DNA of 64,000 nucleotides from an uncultured Dermabacteraceae bacterium (GCA_946223075.1 CAMILZ010000011.1:4805-68804), one strand, 5' to 3'; counted from the stretch's first letter, positions 1-9,570 are shown. Notes: a model not told the origin generated them from the letters alone. Translations and numbers: made by a program.

Positions 1-1
1 T

Positions 2-199
2 GAGTACCGCAGAGCACTGACCTGGTACGACGTCACGCCTGCCAAGCATGTTCTGATCGCGAAAGGGTACGTTGAGGACGCCCGCTTTCGCGAAAGGTTT
101 GAGGCGCGTCAATCGGGCATGGCGGAATGGCTCAAGCTCGCGATCGACGAGAACGCTCGAAAACACGGAATCGATCCCGCCAAGGCCGAATGGCAGTAG
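2..199 (+). CDS. C-terminal part of a TipA/MerR-type regulator (TipAS domain)
   Basis: The reading frame is open from the window edge and stops with TAG after 65 codons, so only the end of the gene is present. The visible part (YVEDARFRERFEARQSGM, then AEWLKLAIDENARKHG) resembles the end of the TipAS drug-binding domain, where a Y-V-x-D-x-R-F segment is followed by a helix rich in A, L and I. TipA-type proteins are MerR regulators that bind thiopeptide-like ligands through this helical domain and activate their own and multidrug genes. The MerR DNA-binding half lies outside the window, so the assignment rests on this short tail only. Confidence 0.55.
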   Translation, partial: EYRRALTWYDVTPAKHVLIAKGYVEDARFRERFEARQSGMAEWLKLAIDENARKHGIDPAKAEWQ

Positions 200-375
200 A
201 GCAGTACTCACAGCATTGAGTTCATCGAGGTGAGGAACACCGGTGCTGGGCGTTTGAGAGGAAAGATCTCTTAAGCATCCAGCACCGCTGCCTTTTAAGC
301 ACGGGAAGCTAATGCCGGTGCTCTGCCCTCAAAAGGAACTTCGAGGATGGCACTTGCACTGCAACCCCCTTGTCC
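200..375. other. Intergenic region with alternative hairpins
   Basis: No gene is seen here. The region separates the end of the TipA-like gene from the end of the convergent pyrophosphatase-like gene. CGGTGCTGG (241-249) can pair with CCAGCACCG (289-297), and the same right arm can pair instead with CGGTGCT (316-322), so two mutually exclusive hairpins exist. This is a likely place for transcription termination between convergent genes, but no long T-run follows either stem. Confidence 0.35.
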
Positions 376-2940
376 CTACTTCCTCTTGCGCCCACGCTTC
401 TTCTTCGAGACCTCGGGTTCACCGAAGATATCGTCGCCGAGGTCGCCAGAATCGGGAAGCTCTTCCTCGGTGTCAGCCGCGTTTCGTTTGGCCTGCGTCG
501 CCGCCTTCTTGGACTGCTCCGGCGAATTGTCGGATTGAGGCTTTCCGCGCGACGCGTTCGAGACGCGGAAGTCCTGATCATCGCTACCGCCCGCGTCTCG
601 CAAATTGTCGGCGAGGTCGACCCGCTCGAGCCCTCGCGAAAGCACGATCGGCACGACGAGCAGCATAAGCGCGGCCACCACGATGATGACCCGCACGAGG
701 GGATGCGTCGCGTCGTCACCCGTGAGGGAAACGACCGCGGGCGCCACCGCAAGCGTCATGAGCGCAGAGATCACGCCGAAACCTGACGCACCGGAAAGCG
801 AAAACGTCAAAGCCAGGCGGGCCCGCGCCTCCGACACTTCGGTGAGGGCGCTCGAATACGCAAGCGAATCCGTACCGCCAGCCGCGCCTTCCTCAACCCG
901 TGCGAGAGCCGCCTCGCTCGAGGCGACGCGCATCAATGCCGCTGCCGCCGCAAGCCCCGACGCCACGACAACACCAACCATGAAAGCGGGAAGCGACGCG
1001 GCACCAAGCCCGAACCCACACACGACAGGGGCGAGCAGTGCACTCATGACGACGATCGCGGACGTGCGTCGAAGTGCGCTCTCAAGGCCCTCAAAAATCG
1101 CCTCACCGTCAGAATCCGACGAGTCATCATCTAAGGCTCGAGCACGCTCTTCTCCCGTGAGCGCAATGCGCGCCTCCGTCACGGCATTAGCAAGCACGGC
1201 CCGCGTGGGCGTCGCCACGAACGCGGCAACCGCAAGAACAGCGGCAACGCCGAACGCGAAACCGAGAACAACCGTCGGCGAATCGACATTCAATGCACGC
1301 AACTGCCTATCGGCCCACAGCGCACCCTGCTGCTGCGCCGCACGCATCGCCCCCGCAATCGGCGCGACGAGCGGAAGCGCGGCCGCACTCGCTACCAGTG
1401 CGAGGACCGCGCCGGTAACGGCCGTGTGCGAGGAATGCTCGGCAGCAACATCGTCGCCCGCGAGCGCCGAGAAGCCGCCCCACATCACCGCGGCACCGGC
1501 CACGGCGAGGGCAAGCAAGTAATAGCCGAGATAGGCGATTCCGGCGGCAGCCGTCGCGAGCGCCCAAGCAGCGACGATGCCGAGCAGCGCACATACCGCG
1601 AGCGTCGCGAGCACGCGGCTCGAGCCGAGCCCCACGGATGACGGGCTGATGCGCCCGAATCGCGCAGCGACGATTCCACGCGTGCTTCCACCCGTCACGG
1701 TGGTTTCGGTGCGTACGTGCGGCCACTTGATCGCGAGCCCCGCAAGCAGCGTGAGCGCGCCGCCGATGACGAGCGCGAGGCCCGTGACGAAGGCGGGGTT
1801 GATCGAGTGCAGCATGATCGTGTCGACCACGCTTTGCGCTTCGGGAGCATCGCCCACATTCGCGTAGAAGTCGGGGAACTGCGCGACGATCTTTTCGATG
1901 AGCGGTTCGACCTCGTCGCGCGGCAGCGAGCCGGGCGCCTGCTGAGTGCTCGAGTCAACGAAAAGCGACACGAGCAGAGGATCGTTGAAGGTTCCGAGGC
2001 CTACCTCAGCCATGCGCAGCTTCGAATAGCTCGCGGGGAGCCACAGGTTAAGCCCGGCGCCAACGAGCGCGAGAGGGAGGACCCCCGTGAGCGCCGCGCT
2101 GACGAGTCGCGCCGAGCGCGTCTCACCGGCGGGCACAAAGCACGAGGCGATGAGCGCCACAAGCGCGCCGCATAGCAGCAACACCGCACAGACGATTCCC
2201 GCGAGCCCCACGATGGGCACGCCGAGAGTCATGATCGCGCCGGCGAGGAGGGCGGCGAGCGCAGCAGAGTCGACCGCGCGAAGCGGGCCTCGGGCGAGTC
2301 GCCTCGCGAAGCTCGGGACGGGGACGTCATTCCGCGCACGCGATTGCTCGAGCGCGCCCACGTCGATGCGAGCGCCCGTCTCCCCGAGTGAGGAGAGCGC
2401 AGCCCCTGAGCGGAGCGCCGCTCCACCGACGGCGAGGCCGAGCGCGACGAGGAGCAGGAGGGGCCCAGCGTCGGCGTGCTTGACGATCACGAGGGCAATG
2501 AGCATGAGCGCGGTCGCCGCAACACCGATCCCACGCACGCTTCCGGGAAGCGCTCGCGAGCGCGACAACCGCGAACGCAAGGAGCTCTCCTCGACCTCGC
2601 GAGCACGATCGGAAGCGCCGCCCGCGCGGGTCACGAGCAGCGCGCCAAGCGCCGCCACCACGACCGCGAGGATGCTTCCCATAAACACGGATCCGCCGCG
2701 CAAGAGTCGATCCCCAGCATCACCGGGGGCAAGTCCCACGAGGATTCCCGCACCGAGCCCTCCCCAGAGCGCGGAATGCGAGGCGGCCGTCACGAGCCTG
2801 CCGACAAAGGGCGCGTGCTCATCAACGCCCGCGTCGCCGCGCGCGAGCCACACCCACGGGTGGGCGAGGACAACAAGCGAAAGGACCCCGGCCGCAACGA
2901 GCATCCAGCCGGTGTCGGCCCCGAGCACGAAGGCGCTCAT
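376..2940 (-). CDS. Polytopic membrane protein, degenerate membrane pyrophosphatase (HppA) homologue
   Basis: 854 residues with about 15-16 hydrophobic segments and a charged C-terminal tail ending in lysine/arginine. The order and spacing of segments follow membrane-bound H+-translocating pyrophosphatases: GLAVGGAALRSGAALSSLGE lines up with the DVGADLVGKVE region, YLGYYLLALAVAGAAVMWGG with the GIALAAVGMLST helix, VVLGFAFGVAAVLAVAAFV with KGFAIGSAALTALALF, and GFGLGAASLPAFMVGVVVAS with the LFGxxxLGGLLxGxxxxG helix. The Asp/Lys clusters that bind Mg-pyrophosphate (DxxxDLVGKVE, DNxGDNxGD, GDTxGDPxKDTxGP) are not present. It is therefore probably not a pyrophosphatase, although it descends from one. 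It overlaps the upstream thioredoxin-NHL gene by 4 bases (ATGA), so the two are co-translated. Function unknown. Confidence 0.6.
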   Translation of the reverse strand: MSAFVLGADTGWMLVAAGVLSLVVLAHPWVWLARGDAGVDEHAPFVGRLVTAASHSALWGGLGAGILVGLAPGDAGDRLLRGGSVFMGSILAVVVAALGALLVTRAGGASDRAREVEESSLRSRLSRSRALPGSVRGIGVAATALMLIALVIVKHADAGPLLLLVALGLAVGGAALRSGAALSSLGETGARIDVGALEQSRARNDVPVPSFARRLARGPLRAVDSAALAALLAGAIMTLGVPIVGLAGIVCAVLLLCGALVALIASCFVPAGETRSARLVSAALTGVLPLALVGAGLNLWLPASYSKLRMAEVGLGTFNDPLLVSLFVDSSTQQAPGSLPRDEVEPLIEKIVAQFPDFYANVGDAPEAQSVVDTIMLHSINPAFVTGLALVIGGALTLLAGLAIKWPHVRTETTVTGGSTRGIVAARFGRISPSSVGLGSSRVLATLAVCALLGIVAAWALATAAAGIAYLGYYLLALAVAGAAVMWGGFSALAGDDVAAEHSSHTAVTGAVLALVASAAALPLVAPIAGAMRAAQQQGALWADRQLRALNVDSPTVVLGFAFGVAAVLAVAAFVATPTRAVLANAVTEARIALTGEERARALDDDSSDSDGEAIFEGLESALRRTSAIVVMSALLAPVVCGFGLGAASLPAFMVGVVVASGLAAAAALMRVASSEAALARVEEGAAGGTDSLAYSSALTEVSEARARLALTFSLSGASGFGVISALMTLAVAPAVVSLTGDDATHPLVRVIIVVAALMLLVVPIVLSRGLERVDLADNLRDAGGSDDQDFRVSNASRGKPQSDNSPEQSKKAATQAKRNAADTEEELPDSGDLGDDIFGEPEVSKKKRGRKRK

Positions 2941-4865
2941 GCGAGAAGCGAGAGGACGAGCGCGCGCGTGCCCTCCTCGGTCAGGGTGACGGGCACGCCC
3001 CAGTCTTGCTGGTGCATGTGACAGGCGGGAAACTCGACGCTCGGGTCGGCGTCACACGAAGCTGCGCGCGCATTCACGTGGATGACGCCCTCGCTGTAGT
3101 TCGGGTCGAGCTCAATCTCGCGTTCAAGCTCGCTTGACGTGCCGCCGCCGCTCACGAGCATCGCGGGTGGAGTCGTCGAAACACTCACCTGCACGGCGGG
3201 CCCAAAAGAGTCATCGAGCTTGTGCCCCTCGGGCGGGGTGAACGCGACCTTGACCGTGAGAGGCCCAGCATTGGAGACCGCTGTCGCGGGGCGCTCGGTC
3301 TGCTGCGCACCTTCATCGATGACCTGCTCAGCGGCAGGCGAAATGGAGATCCACGTGAGCTTGTGCGCGCCGGATTCGACGACGATGAGCTGCGCGAGCC
3401 CATCAATAGGATCCACGACGATGAGGTCACTCGGCTCCGAAAGCCCCGTCGCCACGGTCACCACGGAATCATGGATCGGGTCGATGATGCGCACCGCGCC
3501 GTTGTAGGTATCGGCGACCGCGAGGCGGCCGTCGGCGAGAACCGTGATGCCAAGCGGATGCTGGAGCCTGGCCTTGTCGAGCGGCCCGTCCACGTGGCCG
3601 AAGTCGAACAGGCCCTCACCCACGAGGGTCGTGACCTCACCTCGGTCGGCGGCGATCACGCGCACCGCGCTCGTTTCCGCATCCGCGACGAACACCGTTC
3701 CATTTGCATCGACCGTGACGCCCGAGGGCTGCGCCCACCACGAGCGCACAAGCGCGCCGTCCACGAGACCCTCCTGGGTTGTGCCCGCGAGCACCGCGAG
3801 GGCGCCCACGTCCACGAACTCACCGTCGTCATTGAGGGCCGCCGGCCTATACGTCCACATCTGGTGGATGCCCGCCATCGCGATCACAATCTGCCCGGAG
3901 ACGTCGTCCCACTCGACATCCCACGGAGTCGAGAGGGCGAACTGGATCGGGGTGCCCGTACCGGTGGGCAGGGCCTGGCCCTGCATCCACTGCTCGCCGT
4001 TACCGGCGAGGGTAAACACGTGGCTTTCGATTCGGGGGCGCAAGAGCCGACGCCTGCCGAGCTGCACACCGCGCAAACGGTGATTGCCGGTGTCGGCGAT
4101 CACGAGATCGTAGCCAACCTGGTCGGCGATCTCGGGTGGGAGCACCGCGATGCCGTTCGGCTGCGAGAACCGTGCCTCGGCCGCGTCGCTATCGGCCCAG
4201 CCGCGCTCGCCCGTGCCGATCACTTCGTCGACCGTCACGCCGTCAGCTTCGAACACGACGAGGCGGTTTTGCCCCGCGTCGCTCACGACAATGCGCCCGT
4301 CGGGCAAAAGCCCGCCCTTCGAGGGGAAGCGCAACGTATGGAGCTCGGATTGCTCGAGCACAGTTGGGGCATCGCCGCGCACGAGGCTACCGTCGGACTC
4401 CCCCTCGCTCACGAGCCGCGCGACGATCCCGTCGAGGTTCGCCGCGTGCCCCTCGCCCGACATCGACGCCGCGATGCGACCGTGCGTGTCGAGAACCATG
4501 AGGGTCGGCCAGGCCTTCGCGCCGTATTCGCTCCACGTGCGCAGATCGGGGTCATCGAGCACAGGGTGCTCGACGCCGTAGCGATTGATGTTGGCGATAA
4601 GCGCATCGCGGTCGCGCTCGAACGAGAATTTCGGGGAATGCACGCCGATCACGACGACCTCTTGCGACCACTTCTCCTCAAGGGGGCGCAGTTCGTCGAG
4701 CACGTGCAGGCAGTTCACGCAGCAGAAGGTCCAAAAGTCGAGGATCACGATCTTGCCGCGCAAATCCTCGAGGCTCAGGTCGACCCCGCCGGTATTGAGC
4801 CACCCGCGGCCGAGCAGTTCGGAAGCGTGGGGGCGTGCGGTTTCGCGGAAGTTCTCGCTCGTCAT
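2937..4865 (-). CDS. Thioredoxin-like/NHL-repeat fusion protein
   Basis: 642 residues. The N-terminal ~150 residues form a thioredoxin fold of the TlpA/AhpC type, with FWTFCCVNC giving a CxxC pair (C49, C52) and a cis-Pro motif (KAWPTLMVLD). The middle (about 175-500) contains NHL beta-propeller repeats such as LPDGRIVVSDAGQNRLVVFE and LADGRLAVADTYNGAVRIID. The last ~120 residues are a beta-rich domain. There is no signal peptide, so the protein is probably cytoplasmic or peripherally associated. The family (NHL domain-containing thioredoxins, also in human NHLRC2) has a redox fold but no well-defined substrate. Its start lies one base after the stop of the tandem HAD gene, and its stop overlaps the membrane-protein start, which suggests a three-gene operon. 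Confidence 0.85.
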   Translation of the reverse strand: MTSENFRETARPHASELLGRGWLNTGGVDLSLEDLRGKIVILDFWTFCCVNCLHVLDELRPLEEKWSQEVVVIGVHSPKFSFERDRDALIANINRYGVEHPVLDDPDLRTWSEYGAKAWPTLMVLDTHGRIAASMSGEGHAANLDGIVARLVSEGESDGSLVRGDAPTVLEQSELHTLRFPSKGGLLPDGRIVVSDAGQNRLVVFEADGVTVDEVIGTGERGWADSDAAEARFSQPNGIAVLPPEIADQVGYDLVIADTGNHRLRGVQLGRRRLLRPRIESHVFTLAGNGEQWMQGQALPTGTGTPIQFALSTPWDVEWDDVSGQIVIAMAGIHQMWTYRPAALNDDGEFVDVGALAVLAGTTQEGLVDGALVRSWWAQPSGVTVDANGTVFVADAETSAVRVIAADRGEVTTLVGEGLFDFGHVDGPLDKARLQHPLGITVLADGRLAVADTYNGAVRIIDPIHDSVVTVATGLSEPSDLIVVDPIDGLAQLIVVESGAHKLTWISISPAAEQVIDEGAQQTERPATAVSNAGPLTVKVAFTPPEGHKLDDSFGPAVQVSVSTTPPAMLVSGGGTSSELEREIELDPNYSEGVIHVNARAASCDADPSVEFPACHMHQQDWGVPVTLTEEGTRALVLSLLA

Positions 4866-4866
4866 G

Positions 4867-6273
4867 TCAGTCCTGCTTTCGGTTCGGCCAGCTCTTCACC
4901 CACGCGAGGAGGTCGGGGTCGCTCAGAGAGGAGAGCGTCACGTCGGCAACATCGATCGGTTGCCCCGTCGAGGGGATCCCAATGAGGGTCAGGCCCGCAG
5001 CTTTCGCGGCGCGCGCCCCGATCGGAGAATCCTCAAACGCAAGACACCGGGAGGGCTCACATCCGAGGGCCTTCGCGCCGGCTTCGTACATATCGGGGGC
5101 GGGCTTCGGGTTTCCGACGGTACTCGCGCTTTGGAGGCTCTCAAAATACTCGAGGAGCCCCGCGCCCGCGAGTTTCTCCTCAAGGATTTCGTGCCACGAG
5201 TTCGAGGCGACCGCGATCGGCACCTTGGTTGAGGCAAGTTCGAGGAACTCGCGCGCGCCCGGCATCACGGGAACGTCGCTTCCGAGCCGCGCCTGGAAGT
5301 CGTCGGTCACGAGCTGCTGCACGTGGGCGGGGTCTTGGTTCGTCATCTCGCCAAGGATCTCGGCGGTTTGCTCGAGGGTCGTGCCCATGAGCGTGCCGAG
5401 GTCCTCTTCCGTCGGCGATACGCCAGCGTCGTAAAGGACCTTGAGCTGCGTCTCGGTCCACAGCGCCTCGGTGTCGAGAAGGAGGCCGTCGCAATCGGTC
5501 ACGATCGCTTCGGGGATCTGGTGGCGCACGAGGCCGAGCGCGTTGTACACGGGCGAATAGCCTTCGCGGCGATCGGGCCAGGTCGCGGCCCATGCGCGAA
5601 GCCCCGGATCGCCGATCGCCTCGATCTCGAGCTCGCCCTCGGGCTGCTGCCCGGGAATGATCGGGGCGACGATGAGCCGGCACCCCGCCGCGGAGGCCGC
5701 TTGCGCCCCCGTTTCCGAGTCCTCGATCGCGAGGGTGCGTTCGGGATCAACACCGAGGAGTTCGCACGCGCGCACGTAGATATCGGGGGCAGGTTTGGGG
5801 TTCGGAACATCGTCAAGAGAGACGACGTGGTCGATGTACGGGAGGAGGCCGACGTCGGCGAGTTCGCTCACGAGCGGGGCACGGTTGCTGTTGGACGCGA
5901 CCGCCACGGGGATGCGTGAACTCGCGGCCTTGAGGAGCTCCGCGGCGCCCGGGAGCACGGGGACGCCACCCTCAAGCTTCGCGAAGTAGATCTCCTTAAG
6001 GGCCTCGCCGACCTCCTCGGGCTTCTCCCCCGTGAGTTCAGCAATCGCGACGACGACGTCGATGACGTCGCGGCCCACGAGCCAGCGGCGGCGATCCTCG
6101 TTCATCGCGAGGGAACGCGCCTCAAGATACTCGACCTGCGTTTCTTCCCACAGGCTCTGGGTGTTGAGGAGAACGCCGTCACAGTCGAAAACAATCGCGT
6201 CGGGGGTGAAGGCGCCGAAGGTGTCGTGGAAGGGCGCGAGGCTGGGCGAAAGAGGCTCTTCGTAATCGCTCAT
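4867..6273 (-). CDS. Tandem HAD-superfamily hydrolase (two HAD domains in one chain)
   Basis: 468 residues made of two successive HAD phosphatase domains of the beta-phosphoglucomutase/phosphoglycolate phosphatase type. Domain 1 (about 25-235) has the nucleophile motif VFDCDGVLLNT, motif II VAVASNS and motif IV AIEDSETGAQAA. Domain 2 (about 250-465) has TDCDGLLLDT, IAVASNS and AFEDSPIGARAA. Both domains keep the DxD nucleophile, the KPAPD lysine loop and the acidic motif, so both may be active. The cap regions differ, which would allow two substrates. A single HAD domain of ~220 residues is usual; the fusion looks like an internal duplication. It is the first gene of the operon with the thioredoxin-NHL and HppA-like genes. 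Substrate cannot be told from sequence. Confidence 0.8.
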   Translation of the reverse strand: MSDYEEPLSPSLAPFHDTFGAFTPDAIVFDCDGVLLNTQSLWEETQVEYLEARSLAMNEDRRRWLVGRDVIDVVVAIAELTGEKPEEVGEALKEIYFAKLEGGVPVLPGAAELLKAASSRIPVAVASNSNRAPLVSELADVGLLPYIDHVVSLDDVPNPKPAPDIYVRACELLGVDPERTLAIEDSETGAQAASAAGCRLIVAPIIPGQQPEGELEIEAIGDPGLRAWAATWPDRREGYSPVYNALGLVRHQIPEAIVTDCDGLLLDTEALWTETQLKVLYDAGVSPTEEDLGTLMGTTLEQTAEILGEMTNQDPAHVQQLVTDDFQARLGSDVPVMPGAREFLELASTKVPIAVASNSWHEILEEKLAGAGLLEYFESLQSASTVGNPKPAPDMYEAGAKALGCEPSRCLAFEDSPIGARAAKAAGLTLIGIPSTGQPIDVADVTLSSLSDPDLLAWVKSWPNRKQD

Positions 6274-6395
6274 AATGCCTCCACCATACGCAGCGGCCCT
6301 GAAAGGAGCCCGTTTTCATCACAGCTTTTTTGCACGCGAGCGCCCTAGCATGTGGGACGTTAATCTTGCGTCGTTCTGGAAGGCAAACCCCCGCC

Positions 6396-7802
6396 ATGAC
6401 TGCACTCACACGCGGATCCGTTCTCGTGATCGGAGCCGGCCCCTCGGGTCTCGCGGCCGCCGCCGCTCTCTCTTCACTCGGGGTGGAGTTCGATCTGGTG
6501 GATGCGCAAAACCACGTGGGTGGCGTGTGGAACGTCGCGAACGAGGATGCCCCAACCTGGCCAAGCATGAAGCTCGCAACCTCGAAGTCGCACACGCAGT
6601 TCGACGACCTGCGGATGCCCGTGAGCTTCCCCTCGTTCCCGTCAACCGACGAATACGCGACCTACCTTCGCGCCTACGCCTCCCACCACGGCCTCACGGA
6701 GCGCTTCGAGCCGAACAAGGCCGTGCGCAATGCCCGCTCGTTCGGCGAAGGCGAGTGGGAAGTGGACTTCTCCTCGGGCGAGGTACGCCCCTACACCGGC
6801 ATCATCGCCGCGCATGGCGTTTCGCAGCGCCCGTTCCTCCCGCCGCTCTGGCACGAGGCCCGCGAGTCGGGCGTACGCACGATCCACTCGAAGAACTTCC
6901 TCGGCGGCGAGGACACGACCGAAAAGAACGTGCTCGTGATCGGCGGCGGCCAAGAGGCTGCCGACGTCGCCGTTGAGCTCGCGAAGGCCAACCGCCGCGT
7001 CGCCCTCCACCCCACCGAGGCCCACTGGGTCGTTCCGCGTTCGTGGGGGCCGTTCGCCGGCGATTCCCTCGCACGCCTCGAGCCGACCTTCCTCGGCCGC
7101 ACCTTCAACGACACCGTCGCCGAAAAGCTCCTCGAGCGCGCGATCGGGCGCCCCGAGAACGCTGGCCTGCCGAAGCCCGAGGTTTCGGTCATGGAGGATG
7201 AGCCGATCGTCTCGGACTCACTCCTCAAGTTCGTTGACGAGCGCCGCATCGAGGTCCTCCAGGACGGCGCGCATCTGCCGTTCACGCGCTTCGACCTCAT
7301 CGTCTTCGCGACGGGTTACGAGCCGGGCGTCGACTACCTCGATCCGGCGTACACGAGCGACCTCTCCCTCGGCGCGTTCCCGCGTTCGCGCCGCGACCTC
7401 GCCGTGCTCGGCCAGGTGCGCGTGCTCGGTGGCGTCACCCCGATCCTCACGCAGCAGGCCGACATCGCGGCGTACGCGATGAAGGAACTCCTTGATGAGC
7501 TCGAGGGCGGCACGCCTTCGCCCGCGCTCGCGCGGTTCGAAAAGCTCAAGTCTCGCCCCGATGCCGATGTGCACCGCACCGCTCCCCGCCAGGGCGGCTC
7601 GGGGCTTCGCGGCGCCGTCTCGGGCGTCGCCTCACGCGTGCGCACCGCGACGCACTCCTCACGGATCGCGGAGCGCTCGCCGTGGGAGGAGCAGAGCGCC
7701 CTCGATTCGCTTCCCGAGGATCAGCCGATTCGCCTTCCCCTCACGGATCGCGAGCGTCTTCTCGCGCGCCTCACGACCGCGCGCGCGATTTTCGAGAAGT
7801 AA
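6396..7802 (+). CDS. FAD-dependent flavin-containing monooxygenase-like oxidoreductase
   Basis: 468 residues starting at ATG 6396 (MTALTRGSVL), chosen because the FAD-binding GxGxxG motif (VLVIGAGPSGLAAAAAL) follows directly; a TTG further upstream would add an unlikely leader. A second Rossmann motif (VLVIGGGQEAADVAVELA, about residue 180) is the NADPH site, and FATGYEPG is the usual ATG-type motif of flavin monooxygenases. This fits the FMO/Baeyer-Villiger family, which oxygenates N, S or carbonyl groups using NADPH and O2. The gene is divergent from the tandem HAD gene, and its 3' end overlaps the convergent CopD/CtaG gene by 32 bases. Substrate unknown. Confidence 0.8.
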   Translation: MTALTRGSVLVIGAGPSGLAAAAALSSLGVEFDLVDAQNHVGGVWNVANEDAPTWPSMKLATSKSHTQFDDLRMPVSFPSFPSTDEYATYLRAYASHHGLTERFEPNKAVRNARSFGEGEWEVDFSSGEVRPYTGIIAAHGVSQRPFLPPLWHEARESGVRTIHSKNFLGGEDTTEKNVLVIGGGQEAADVAVELAKANRRVALHPTEAHWVVPRSWGPFAGDSLARLEPTFLGRTFNDTVAEKLLERAIGRPENAGLPKPEVSVMEDEPIVSDSLLKFVDERRIEVLQDGAHLPFTRFDLIVFATGYEPGVDYLDPAYTSDLSLGAFPRSRRDLAVLGQVRVLGGVTPILTQQADIAAYAMKELLDELEGGTPSPALARFEKLKSRPDADVHRTAPRQGGSGLRGAVSGVASRVRTATHSSRIAERSPWEEQSALDSLPEDQPIRLPLTDRERLLARLTTARAIFEK

Positions 7803-9570
7803 GAGCAGCGCCGCAGTACACCACCGCGCCGCAGGTCGCGACGATCACGGCGGCGACACCCGCACCCACGTGCTGATCGCGGAGCGTGTCAGCAAGCCAC
7901 GTGCGCCCCGTCGCGCCAAACCAGCTCGGTGCGATCGCGTACGGCGTGAGCGCGACCCACGCGAGAACACCCACGAGCGCCACGGTGCCGAGCGCACAAG
8001 CATGCCTCTTTCCCGTTCGCACGAGCAGCCCGAGCACTCCGCCACACGCGATCATCGCGAGATTGAACGCGAGATTCGCGGGATGCGATTCAAGTAGCCT
8101 CCTCATGACCTGCGGCACGAGGTACGCGCACGTGAGGGTGAGCGCCGGTACGAGCGCGAGCAGGAAGGCATAGATCCGACGCTTGTGGAGCGCCCCTCGA
8201 GCCCTCTCGACGAAGGCGCCGCTCGCGCTCATCGCCAGGGCGCTTCCGGGAAGCATGAGGAGCGCGAGCGCAAGCGCGAGATGCGCGCTGAAAAGCACGC
8301 GTGCATAGACCGCGAGCGCGCTCGAGGCGAGAAGGGGGTAGAGCACGAGCGCGAGGACAATCCAGCGCCGGTTCGCGGCGTGGGTGCCACGCGCGACGCC
8401 GCGCATGAGGAGCCACGTGAGCGCGAGGATCGACGCGCCAATCGCGAAGATGTCGGGCCTTACCTGCGTGATGACGGCGAGGCTGCGCGGATCGGGTGGC
8501 AGTACGTAGGTCGTGAGGATCCCTGCGGGTGTCGCCGGAGGCGGGATGTTTTGCGCGGGCGGCGGCGAACTCGACATCGCGGCGGCAAGGCCGATCGCGG
8601 CCCCCATGAGGAGAATCTCGAGGAGCGCAAGTTCGCGAAATCCCGAGCGTTGGAGAGTCGCCCGTCGTGCGAGAACGCGGCGCTGCGCGTAGCCGCACAC
8701 GCCGAGCACGAGGAGCACAGCAGCCTTCGCGAGGCCGAGCTGCCCGTAGGGGTGGGTCACTAGCTCGCTGAGCGTGCTCACTCGCGCGAGGATCGCGAGC
8801 ACCCCCGAAGCGGCGAGGCCGATCCACGCGACGAGTGCGAGCGAGGAAAAACGCACGATCGTGCGGCGCATCGCCGGCTCCTCCCCCGTGTCGAGCGCGG
8901 GAAGAAACTGCAGAACGAGAAGGGGACCCACCCATGCCGAGAACGCAAGCAGGTGGAAGAACATCGAACTCGTCGCGCTTTCGTGGCTTACGCTCCCCGC
9001 GGCGTGGCCCGTCATGCCCTTGGCGACGATCGCACCGAGGGCCGTGAGGGTCGTGATGCGCGCGGTGCGCACGCCCGTTCCCGAAACGCCCACGGCGCTC
9101 GCGAGCGCCGCCGCGACGATCCCCGCGATGCTCCACACGCCCAGGTCACTCGCGGCGAATACGCCGATGTCGGAGCCGAAGTGAGCCGAGAAGAGCGGCT
9201 GACCTGAGGAAAGGGAATACGCGAGGATGAACTGGACGATGAGGAGGAGTGTCCATGCGATCGCGCTCGAGAACGCGATGGTCATGGCGCGCTCTCGCGC
9301 GCGCGTCGTCCACGCCGAGGGTTCGGGGGAGGAATCGAGCAGCCAGCCCGCAAGAATCGATCCCCCAAGCGTGAGCGCGCCCGCGGCAGCGGCGAGCGCC
9401 GCGCTCACGGGAAGTAGAGTCTCGGTTGCACGGCCCGCGTTGACGAGGAGAATTTCCGCGTCACCAGCGGCGTAGCGCGCGCCCGCCAGGGCCGCGGCCC
9501 CACCTCCCGCGAGGGCCACGCATGACACGAGGAGCGCGGCAAGCACCGCGCGCGTGTGCGCACGGCTCAC
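7771..9570 (-). CDS. CopD/CtaG fusion membrane protein (copper handling and cytochrome oxidase assembly)
   Basis: 599 residues with about 15 transmembrane helices. The first half resembles CopD copper-resistance proteins (HLLAFSAWVGPLLVLQF, then YGQLGLAKAAVLLVLG). The second half resembles the Caa3-type CtaG assembly factor (RPDIFAIGASILALTWLLM, LFSAHLALALALLMLPGSAL). Such fusions are common in actinobacteria and are thought to move copper across the membrane and deliver it to the Cu centres of haem-copper oxidases. I place the start at GTG 9570, which overlaps the stop of the preceding crcB (GTGA); the longer in-frame extension lies inside crcB and is basic, non-membrane sequence. No other oxidase gene is nearby. 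Confidence 0.75.
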   Translation of the reverse strand: MSRAHTRAVLAALLVSCVALAGGGAAALAGARYAAGDAEILLVNAGRATETLLPVSAALAAAAGALTLGGSILAGWLLDSSPEPSAWTTRARERAMTIAFSSAIAWTLLLIVQFILAYSLSSGQPLFSAHFGSDIGVFAASDLGVWSIAGIVAAALASAVGVSGTGVRTARITTLTALGAIVAKGMTGHAAGSVSHESATSSMFFHLLAFSAWVGPLLVLQFLPALDTGEEPAMRRTIVRFSSLALVAWIGLAASGVLAILARVSTLSELVTHPYGQLGLAKAAVLLVLGVCGYAQRRVLARRATLQRSGFRELALLEILLMGAAIGLAAAMSSSPPPAQNIPPPATPAGILTTYVLPPDPRSLAVITQVRPDIFAIGASILALTWLLMRGVARGTHAANRRWIVLALVLYPLLASSALAVYARVLFSAHLALALALLMLPGSALAMSASGAFVERARGALHKRRIYAFLLALVPALTLTCAYLVPQVMRRLLESHPANLAFNLAMIACGGVLGLLVRTGKRHACALGTVALVGVLAWVALTPYAIAPSWFGATGRTWLADTLRDQHVGAGVAAVIVATCGAVVYCGAALTSRKSRARS

